Program-made: the position numbers and the translations under genes
Assembly (NCBI GenBank): GCA_937901265.1
Contig: CALCHA010000596.1
Span: 1-9,000, forward strand
From: an uncultured Phycisphaerales bacterium
GTDB taxonomy: Bacteria > Planctomycetota > Phycisphaerae > WQYP01
DNA length: 9,000 nucleotides
Direction: 5' to 3'
The notes under the pieces: model-generated
Seen by the model: the letters and a program-made list of their open reading frames with translations, nothing else
Database searches by the model: none
What the model was told of the DNA's origin: nothing
Shown: in pieces, positions 1 through 4,927 of the stretch
Layout of the letters: each line of letters begins with the position of its first letter
How positions within the stretch are numbered: position 1 is the first letter of the stretch

Positions 1-184
1 GCCGCGAAGTTCACGAAGAGGTTTGTCAGAGCTGGGCTACGTTTCTCTGAATGCGTTTTGTTGCTGGGGGGACTGGGCGCTTTGGATCAGTGCCTTTGTG
101 GGCTTCGTGTGTCCTGTCGTCGTCAGCGTCGAGGGGTGGCGATGGCAAATTTTTGATTGCGGCTGCGCGGCGCCAGATGGGCGT

Positions 185-190
185 TACAAT
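185..190 (+). promoter_or_regulatory. possible -10 box for the small membrane protein gene
   Basis: The hexamer TACAAT matches the sigma70 -10 consensus at five of six positions and lies about 90 bases upstream of the small membrane protein start. No convincing -35 sequence sits at 16-18 bases, so this is a weak call. Apart from this box and the hairpin at 233-264, I see no gene or other structure in bases 1-281. Confidence 0.2.
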
Positions 191-232
191 CGCTCTTCTA
201 CGGACGGACGTGGGCGCGTCGCTGCAGGGCCC

Positions 233-264
233 GTCCGGGCTTCGGCGGCGTTGCCCGGGCTTTT
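233..264 (+). terminator. terminator-like hairpin (possible attenuator) before the small membrane protein
   Basis: GTCCGGGC (233-240) pairs with GCCCGGGC (253-260) as an 8-bp stem with one G-U pair and a 12-base loop. Four T follow (261-264). The ribosome binding site of the 60-residue membrane protein begins about three bases later. It could end a transcript coming from the left or act as a leader attenuator. The short T-run makes efficient termination doubtful. Confidence 0.35.
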
Positions 265-281
265 ACAAGGTGGGTCTTTGG

Positions 282-464
282 ATGGTTGCTGCGGTGATGA
301 TTTCGTTTTTTGGCATTCTGCTGCTCTTGCTGGTGTTGGCGTTGCTCGGTGGAGGAGGCATCGCGATTGTCGCGTGGGCGATCCTGCGTGCGAAGCGTCG
401 CCCGCCGACTGGATTCGAGGTGGGGCCGTTGCCCCGGCAATCTCGCCGCCACCCAAATGAATAA
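282..464 (+). CDS. small single-span membrane protein, 60 aa, function unknown
   Basis: I do not recognise this protein. The ATG at 282 was chosen because AAGGTGG lies 8 bases upstream, while the longer open frame before it has no start signal or sensible composition. Residues 2-22 form a very hydrophobic helix (FFGILLLLLVLALL). A GGGG kink (23-26) and further hydrophobic residues to about 35 follow. A basic stop-transfer patch (RAKRR, 36-40) and a hydrophilic tail of about 20 residues complete the protein. The positive charge after the helix suggests an N-out, C-in inner-membrane protein, which is inference. It stands alone on this strand and converges on the deaminase gene with 35 bases between stops. 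The length and hydrophobic core resemble many uncharacterised small membrane proteins, so no function is assigned. Confidence 0.6.
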   Translation: MVAAVMISFFGILLLLLVLALLGGGGIAIVAWAILRAKRRPPTGFEVGPLPRQSRRHPNE

Positions 465-499
465 TGGATAATCCACTATGAAACATTCCCCCGCCTCAC

Positions 500-1003
500 T
501 CAATAAACCTTTGCCCCGCGGGCGACGAACTCGCGAAACACCGCCACCGCCTCCGCGCTCATTACCCCGCCCACCACTTCCACGGGACTTCCGCCTCGCG
601 CTTTCATTTCCTGGTTCGAGATGGACAGCTCATTGAACCCCGCCTCCTTCGCATCGGCGATCGCGGCCCCGAAGACAATGCGGCCGATCCCCGCCCAGTG
701 AACTGCCGCAAAGCACATGGGGCAGGGCTCCGTCGAGGAATAAATGGTGCAGCCGCGAAGATCGATGGTCTTCAGTTTTCGGCACGCCAGCCGAATCGCA
801 TGGACCTCCCCATGGGCGGTGATGTCCGTCGTTTCCCACACCACATTGTGCGCCGCCACCACCAGCTCCGCAGCTTCCCCCTCGCCGCGCACGATGACCG
901 CCCCGAAGGGGGTCTGACCCTTGTCAATGGCTGCCCGCGCCTGATCGATCGCCATGGCCATCCATCGCCGATCGCCCGCTCGTTCGCCCGGTATTTCTTT
1001 CAC
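500..1003 (-). CDS. nucleoside/guanine deaminase family protein (zinc-dependent, CDA fold)
   Basis: This is a cytosolic zinc hydrolase of the cytidine/deoxycytidylate deaminase superfamily. It most resembles bacterial guanine deaminase (GuaD) and related nucleoside deaminases of about 155-165 residues. At 167 residues the length fits. Visible motifs are TPFGAVIV (31-38), the zinc/proton-shuttle motif H64-G65-E66, and P93-C94-P95-M96-C97. H64, C94 and C97 would bind zinc and E66 would be the catalytic acid. The C-terminus (FREFVARGAKVY) resembles the GuaD tail. The motif is HGE where most relatives have HAE. The GTG start at 1003 was chosen because GGAG lies 5 bases upstream and because the family begins about 20 residues before the MAMAIDQAR helix. 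ATGs at 961 and 955 would trim that helix and lack a ribosome binding site. A terminator U-tract (1015-1021) ends just before this ribosome binding site. Guanine to xanthine is a likely reaction, but the substrate cannot be fixed from sequence. Confidence 0.88.
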   Translation of the reverse strand: MKEIPGERAGDRRWMAMAIDQARAAIDKGQTPFGAVIVRGEGEAAELVVAAHNVVWETTDITAHGEVHAIRLACRKLKTIDLRGCTIYSSTEPCPMCFAAVHWAGIGRIVFGAAIADAKEAGFNELSISNQEMKARGGSPVEVVGGVMSAEAVAVFREFVARGAKVY

Positions 1004-1014
1004 ATACGCTCCGC

Positions 1015-1063
1015 AAAAAAAGGCGTTCGCGGCGCCGTATCCCGGGCGGCACCGCCGAACGCC
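1015..1063 (-). terminator. strong intrinsic terminator after the hydrophilic protein gene, abutting the deaminase start
   Basis: On the minus strand GGCGTTCGGCGG (1063-1052) pairs with CCGCGAACGCC (1032-1022), giving an 11-bp stem with one bulged base. Further GC pairing inside the loop is possible. Seven T follow (1021-1015). It lies 17 bases past the stop of the gene at 1080-1379 and ends only three bases before the GGAG (1012-1009) of the deaminase gene. It should therefore end the upstream message, or act as an attenuator for the deaminase. Confidence 0.88.
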
Positions 1064-1079
1064 ATTCTTACTCGCAGCC

Positions 1080-1379
1080 TCAAAGCTTCTCAACCTTTTT
1101 GGCCATTTCCGGCTCGGTTTCCCGCTGATCGTGATGGGCGTTGCCCTTGCTCTTTTGAGCCTCATCCCGTTCGGGGCCGGGCTTGAGCTGGTCTTTGCGT
1201 GCGGCGCCGCCCTTCTGCAAGGCTGCCGCATCGTCCGAGCGTGTATGAACCTGTCCCGCCTGGGCGACCTCTTCCCCCTCCGGTGCCGTCCCGTGCACCT
1301 TCTTGCCCACATTCTTTACGGGTTGCCGATCCTGGCCCTGATGGCCGGCCTCGCCTGCACCGACTTTGTTCGCCGCCAT
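1080..1379 (-). CDS. small hydrophilic, probably disordered protein, 99 aa, function unknown
   Basis: I do not recognise a family. The gene is credible because GGAGG (1390-1386) sits 6 bases before the ATG at 1379 and a strong intrinsic terminator (1015-1063) follows its stop. The 99 residues contain no F, W, Y, I or C. They are rich in K, E, Q, D, G and A (12 glycines), with no signal peptide or membrane segment, so the chain is probably unfolded and cytosolic. High glycine with extreme hydrophilicity is typical of hydrophilins and other desiccation or osmotic-stress proteins. A single QKGGAARKDQ stretch faintly recalls KGG stress-repeat proteins, too weak to assign. It is divergent from the UbiA gene, with about 100 bases between the starts, and is probably a monocistronic unit. 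The stress role is inference only. Confidence 0.72.
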   Translation of the reverse strand: MAANKVGAGEAGHQGQDRQPVKNVGKKVHGTAPEGEEVAQAGQVHTRSDDAAALQKGGAARKDQLKPGPERDEAQKSKGNAHHDQRETEPEMAKKVEKL

Positions 1380-1466
1380 AAAGCACCTCCCTGGGTCATT
1401 GGTTGTTGCAACCCGTCTCTACTCCGCAATTCTCATACCCGCCGCGACCCATCTCAGCTGTCCCGC

Positions 1467-1472
1467 TACAAT
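1467..1472 (+). promoter_or_regulatory. possible -10 box of a leaderless ubiA-like transcript
   Basis: TACAAT lies 9 bases before the ATG at 1482, so transcription would start at about 1479-1480, nearly on the start codon. No Shine-Dalgarno sequence is present before this ATG, which fits a leaderless message. No good -35 is visible at the expected distance, so the call is weak. Confidence 0.3.
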
Positions 1473-1481
1473 CCCCGCATC

Positions 1482-2516
1482 ATGCTACGCCTTGCGTTTC
1501 GCATCCTCGCCCTGCTGCAGCTCACCCGCGCTGCTCTGGCCTTCACCGCCATTGCCGACGCCTGGGCGGTTTTACTCCTGCGTCCCGCGGGGGTCGCTCC
1601 CGATCCCATGCCCGTGGTGATGGGGCGCATGGCCGTGACGGGGGTGGTTTCGTTCGGCTTGTACGCCTTTGGGATGTCGCTGAACGATCTTCTCGACGCC
1701 CGCCGCGACCGGGTGTTTGCCCCGCGCCGCCCGATTCCCTCCGGCCGCATACCCGCGCGCTTCGCGATCGTCATCTGCCTCGCTTTGCTCATCATGGCGT
1801 TGCTCGCCGCCGCCTTTCTTACGCCCTTCCACATCATGATTCTCGACAGCCCGCACACCGCGGACTTTGTCCCCTGGCCGCTGCTGTTTGCCGCCCTCAC
1901 CGCCGGCTTCATCGTGCTTTACGATGCCACGTCGAAATACCTCGGGGGGCTGGGCCTGCTGACGCTCGGCGTCATCCGGGCACTGCATTGTCTCGTCGGC
2001 AACCCGCGCAGCCCGCTGCTGTTTCTGTCCATGTTCCTTTTCACGCACGTCGTGATCGTCTCGGCGATCGCCTACAGGCTGGAAAATAAACGCCCGCGCC
2101 TCACCCGCCGCGATCTGCTCGCCATCATCTTTGGCCTGCTCGTCGGCAACGCCCTGGCCCTGCTGTACATGGTGCTCCGCCATTCCCTCACCCTGGACAA
2201 CCTCCGCATGCTTGTCGGCCCCGCCATCGCCGCCCTGGTCTACGCCCTCTGGGCCACCTACACGCTGACCCGGCGGCATCTCGCCCCGCGGCAAAAGGGC
2301 GAGCGTCTTATGCTGCTGGGCCTCTTCTGGCTGTTCCTTTACGACGCGTCGATCCTGCTTGCCAACCACCAGCCGCTGGCCTCGCTGGCGATCACGCTGC
2401 TTCTGCTGTGCGCCATCGCCTCGTTCTTTGCGCTGCGCTTCATCTCCCGCTCGCTGGCAGCAACCCGCACCCCCACCTACCGCCCCGACCGCGGCCCGCG
2501 GACGTCGAACAATTAG
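1482..2516 (+). CDS. UbiA-family prenyltransferase, EboC-like
   Basis: This is a polytopic inner-membrane protein of 344 residues with about eight or nine hydrophobic segments, as expected for the UbiA superfamily. Members transfer polyprenyl groups to aromatic or other acceptors. The first Asp-rich motif is intact: N68-D69-L-L-D72-A-R-R-D76, which binds Mg-diphosphate in the family. It is followed by RRPIPSGRI (82-90), typical of the EboC-like branch. Y147-D148-A-T-S-K152 and the stretch TLGVIRALHCLVG (161-173) also match that branch. The usual second Asp-rich motif is not evident: the equivalent region reads AYRLENKRPRLTRRD (197-211). The substrate, or even catalysis, is therefore uncertain. 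The ATG at 1482 places the family N-terminus correctly. The open frame extends upstream to 954 but has no homology-like sequence there. Its stop is one base from the convergent sheath-fusion stop. No ebo operon partners are visible. Confidence 0.85.
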   Translation: MLRLAFRILALLQLTRAALAFTAIADAWAVLLLRPAGVAPDPMPVVMGRMAVTGVVSFGLYAFGMSLNDLLDARRDRVFAPRRPIPSGRIPARFAIVICLALLIMALLAAAFLTPFHIMILDSPHTADFVPWPLLFAALTAGFIVLYDATSKYLGGLGLLTLGVIRALHCLVGNPRSPLLFLSMFLFTHVVIVSAIAYRLENKRPRLTRRDLLAIIFGLLVGNALALLYMVLRHSLTLDNLRMLVGPAIAALVYALWATYTLTRRHLAPRQKGERLMLLGLFWLFLYDASILLANHQPLASLAITLLLLCAIASFFALRFISRSLAATRTPTYRPDRGPRTSNN

Positions 2517-2517
2517 C

Positions 2518-4518
2518 TCACGATTGTCCGACCCATGAGGCGGCGAGCTTTTTGTTGCCTTTGGCCACGCTGGTGATGCCGGCGATTTTGATGCTGGCCG
2601 CGTTGCGTACTGAGAGCAGCGGGATCAGCCCCAGGTTGCGCAGCACGTCGCCGATGCGGTCGGACAGCCACCCTTCGGCGCAGGGCGTCATCTCTTTGTC
2701 GCCGTCGACGACCGCCATGTGCAGCGGCAAGTCGGTGACGTCCATGCCTGGCTCGAAGCCCCAGCCGTCGCTGAGGAACGCCTCGCCCATGGCGTAGGCG
2801 ACGGCGAATGCGCCATTGCCCCAGAGGTAGCCGTTGTGTTCGGGAGTGCCGGGCATTTCTTCGAAGGGGAACGTTTCGACGGCGTCGGTTTTCTGGCCAT
2901 AGGGGATGCGGAGGAGGAATCGCGGTGCGACGAGGCCGAGGTAAGCGGCGTGCTTGTGGCCGCGGATTTTTTCCCACATCGGGGCGTCGGCCGGAGGCTG
3001 CCATCGGCCGGAATCGGGGAACTTTGCAAAGCTGGGGAAGCCCGCGACCCTGGAGGTGGCTCCGGCGAGGAAGGGAATCTGGGCTTCATGCATGAGCCCC
3101 GCGACCTTCGCCAGCAGGCCGATGTCTTTGGGTTGCTGTTCGAAGAGGTAGTTGCCGACGACGAGCGACCAGGGTTCATTGCCGGGGATTCGCGGGGCCT
3201 CGACCATGACTTGAAAGATGCCGGTCTTGTCGACCGTGGGCATGGAATTGAGGTCGGCGTAGAGCTCGTCCTTGGAGATATCGAAGAGGAAAATCTTCAG
3301 GTCGCCGTCGGTGTTGAGGCGGGTGGTGAGGAATTCGACGCCGCGCCAGGAGCTTTCGACAGCCTGGAATGCGGGATGGCGAAGGATGGCACGCAGGCCG
3401 GCGGAAAGGGCGTCTTCGACGAACTTCACCATTTTCGCCTGCTCGGGCGGGGGGGCGTCCACGCCATAGCCGGCGACGACGCTCTGGATAAAGGCATCGG
3501 CATCGGCGGTTCCGGCGTTTGCTTTCACCGGCTGGTTGATCAGGCGTTCAAAGTCGGTCATGGCGGGCTCGCCCTGCGCGGCCGCCGGCGCGGCGATGTC
3601 GGTGCCGGCCATCTGCTTGACCTGTTCGGCGGCCTCCTTGAAGGTCTTGGTGTTCTTCAGCTTGTCGCGCAGCGCGAGCAGGCCCTGAAACCCCTCGACT
3701 TGTTCGAGAATTGCTTCGGGCCGAAAGTCTTCGATCTTGCGGAAGCGCAGGGTGATGGCCTGTTCGGGGCCGACGGGGATGCGGATTTCCGGCTTGAGCT
3801 TGATCATGGTGCGCTCGAAGCTGTCGGAATCGACGGCATGGACCTTGCGGTCAGAGACGGCCTCACCGATCTCCATGAGTTCGCGGTTGGTGCGGCCGGA
3901 GAAGTCGCCGACGACCAGGATGCGGAATTGCTTGTGCACCACGACCTGGGGCCCCTTGGGCTTTTCCGCCTTGGCGGGAGTTTGCGCTTCCTCGGGCGCG
4001 TCAGCCGGTGCGTCGGCAGAGGGTTCCGCAGGCGCTTCGGCGACGGCGGTGGCGTCGTCGGTGGAAGCGAAGGGGTCACTGGAGGAATCGCTGGAGGGGG
4101 TGGCGAAAGGATCAGCCTCGGTGGAGGTGGAGGCGAAGGGATCGCTGGACTCCGTGGAGGCGAAGGGATCCGCGGAGGGATCGGTCGAGGCGAAAGGGTC
4201 GCTGGACCCCGTGGAGGCGAAGGGGTCCGCGGAAGGGTCGGTGGAAGCGAAGGGGTCGCTGGACTCCGTGGATGCGAAGGGGTCCGCGGAGGGATCAGTG
4301 GAAGCGAAGGGGTCCGCGGGGGTATCGCTGGAGGCGAAGGGGTCGCTGGAGGAGGTGTCACTGCTGCCGAAGGGGTCGGCGGGGGTTTCACTGGAGGCGA
4401 AGGGATCGGCACTGGCGTCGGGGGCGGCCTCTTCGCCGTCGGCGGGCGGTGCGGGCTGGGGTTCTTCTTTTTTCTTTTTGCTGGTGAACCCGAACGAAAA
4501 ATCATCCTTCTTCGCCAT
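2518..4518 (-). CDS. TssB-TssC (VipA-VipB) sheath-protein fusion with N-terminal DPF-repeat tail
   Basis: This 666-residue protein combines three parts. Residues 1-190 are low complexity: a basic start (KKKKEE, 14-19), twelve DPF motifs (38-150), then an Ala/Pro/Glu linker. Residues about 191-305 match the small T6SS sheath subunit TssB/VipA: FRILVVGDFSGR (198-209), a D-S-D-S-F-E-R segment (230-236), and LRFRKIEDFRPEAILEQV (257-274). Residues about 320-660 match the large subunit TssC/VipB: ILRHPAFQAVESSWRGVEFL (378-397), EPWSLVVGNYLFEQQPKDI (448-466), PRFLLRIPYG (532-541), FEEM and YLWGNGAFA (564-572), and DLPLH (596-600). Normally these are separate proteins of about 160 and 490 residues that interlock into the contractile tube around Hcp. 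Here the TssB part lacks the usual first strand, and the TssC part stops about 60-80 residues early, inside the C-terminal domain. The start has GGGAG 5 bases upstream, itself preceded by seven T. No other T6SS gene is in the window. The fold assignment is firm; function as a contractile sheath is uncertain. Confidence 0.87.
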   Translation of the reverse strand: MAKKDDFSFGFTSKKKKEEPQPAPPADGEEAAPDASADPFASSETPADPFGSSDTSSSDPFASSDTPADPFASTDPSADPFASTESSDPFASTDPSADPFASTGSSDPFASTDPSADPFASTESSDPFASTSTEADPFATPSSDSSSDPFASTDDATAVAEAPAEPSADAPADAPEEAQTPAKAEKPKGPQVVVHKQFRILVVGDFSGRTNRELMEIGEAVSDRKVHAVDSDSFERTMIKLKPEIRIPVGPEQAITLRFRKIEDFRPEAILEQVEGFQGLLALRDKLKNTKTFKEAAEQVKQMAGTDIAAPAAAQGEPAMTDFERLINQPVKANAGTADADAFIQSVVAGYGVDAPPPEQAKMVKFVEDALSAGLRAILRHPAFQAVESSWRGVEFLTTRLNTDGDLKIFLFDISKDELYADLNSMPTVDKTGIFQVMVEAPRIPGNEPWSLVVGNYLFEQQPKDIGLLAKVAGLMHEAQIPFLAGATSRVAGFPSFAKFPDSGRWQPPADAPMWEKIRGHKHAAYLGLVAPRFLLRIPYGQKTDAVETFPFEEMPGTPEHNGYLWGNGAFAVAYAMGEAFLSDGWGFEPGMDVTDLPLHMAVVDGDKEMTPCAEGWLSDRIGDVLRNLGLIPLLSVRNAASIKIAGITSVAKGNKKLAASWVGQS
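4063..4407 (-). repeat. in-frame tandem repeat encoding twelve DPF(A/G)(S/T) motifs
   Basis: Within the sheath-fusion gene, residues 38-152 carry DPF at residues 38, 48, 59, 69, 79, 88, 98, 107, 117, 126, 136 and 148, a 9-12-residue spacing. In the core (residues 69-125, bases 4144-4314) a 19-residue unit made of DPFASTDPSA plus DPFAST(E/G)SS recurs three times. At DNA level this is a 57-bp tandem repeat with little divergence, so it probably grows and shrinks by slippage or recombination. The segment is rich in S, T, D and P and is surely unstructured. Confidence 0.93.
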
Positions 4519-4565
4519 GACGACGGCTCCCGCAAAAAAAGAGGTGCTTGACGCTGTGAGGGCGC

Positions 4566-4571
4566 AGTGTA
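4566..4571 (-). promoter_or_regulatory. possible -10 box of the sheath-fusion gene
   Basis: On the minus strand TACACT matches four of six -10 positions and would start transcription about 40 bases before the ATG at 4518. No clear -35 lies 16-18 bases further upstream. It is offered only as the best candidate near the gene. Confidence 0.2.
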
Positions 4572-4645
4572 AACCCGCGCTTCACGGTTGCCTAGGCCCA
4601 GGGGCACCCCGCGGGTTTTCCGTGGGGGCAAGCGCCTTCTCCGTC

Positions 4646-4672
4646 GTGGCATCGCCATCCTGCCGATGATGG
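4646..4672 (-). repeat. inverted third copy of the 27-bp palindromic repeat
   Basis: Read on the plus strand this matches the reverse complement of the unit at 4793-4819 at 22 of 27 positions and shares the GGCATnGnCATCCTGCC core. It lies about 120 bases from the tandem pair in opposite orientation, so the two could fold into a long-range stem. Confidence 0.75.
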
Positions 4673-4765
4673 GCTGAAGGCCCCTTGCGCCAAGGGTCGA
4701 AAAAGCCTCAGGGACAGTGGTGTTTGAACCGGGCGCTTGCGCGCAGCGATGGTATCGGCTGCGGC

Positions 4766-4819
4766 CGATCCTTGGCAGGATGCCAATGCCACGGATCATT
4801 GGCAGGATGCCAATGCCAC
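4766..4819 (+). repeat. two tandem 27-bp units with palindromic core
   Basis: Units 4766-4792 and 4793-4819 agree at 25 of 27 positions. Each contains TTGGCA-GGA-TGCCAA, a perfect 6-bp hairpin with a 3-base loop, followed by TGCCAC. The opposite strand reads GGCATCCTGCC. I recall this core from dispersed intergenic repeats in planctomycete and verrucomicrobial genomes, where accidental translation gives strings such as QDAHAT. Here the equivalent reading is WQDANAT. The family link is from memory and unverified. Confidence 0.85.
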
Positions 4820-4927
4820 TGAGAATGCGATTGCCTCGGGGGGTGGCTTAAGAGACAACGGGAGGGAAGGAGGCCGCCCCAAGGCTGGCAGTTGGCTCGT
4901 GGGTTTCTTGCCCGGTGCGAGGCGTTC

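Larger units (their letters stand above)
4519..4927. other. intergenic region between sheath-fusion and BRO-N genes, with palindromic repeats
   Basis: About 410 bases with no credible gene on either strand; short open frames here have no start signal or sensible composition. It holds the two-copy tandem repeat 4766-4819, an inverted third copy at 4646-4672, and a 9-bp inverted pair GCAAGCGCC (4628-4636) / GGCGCTTGC (4732-4740). A 6-bp hairpin CCCTTG-CGC-CAAGGG (4682-4696) has no T-run after it on either strand. The leader of the sheath-fusion gene must start somewhere in this region. Confidence 0.7.

Noticed and set aside
465..475. TGGAT-A-ATCCA palindrome between the converging small membrane protein and deaminase genes
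   Set aside because: A 5-bp stem with a one-base loop cannot fold as RNA and has no T-run; as an operator it would be misplaced at the 3' ends.
1004..1312. Longer N-terminus for the deaminase on the minus strand
   Set aside because: It would run through the terminator hairpin and the overlapping 99-residue gene, it is arginine-rich noise, and the family length fits the GTG at 1003.
954..1481. In-frame 176-residue N-terminal extension of the UbiA-like gene
   Set aside because: The extension lies antisense to the deaminase and the hydrophilic-protein genes and shows no family sequence. The UbiA N-terminus begins at ATG 1482.
1572..2369. 265-residue minus-strand frame rich in Gln, Glu and Arg
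   Set aside because: It is a shadow of the UbiA-like gene, with no start signal. I also considered whether it could carry the missing TssC C-terminus and found no resemblance.
4063..4407. Regular repeats as a CRISPR array
   Set aside because: The repeats are in frame, contiguous, without unique spacers, and encode DPFAST-type units inside a large gene.
2719..4551. 610-residue open frame on the plus strand, glycine-rich with GGEG repeats
   Set aside because: It is the antisense of the sheath-fusion gene. Its repeats are just the mirror of the DPF repeat DNA, and the minus-strand frame shows clear TssB and TssC motifs.
4682..4696. CCCTTG-CGC-CAAGGG hairpin as terminator of the BRO-N gene
   Set aside because: No T-run follows on the minus strand, and it is over 230 bases from the stop.
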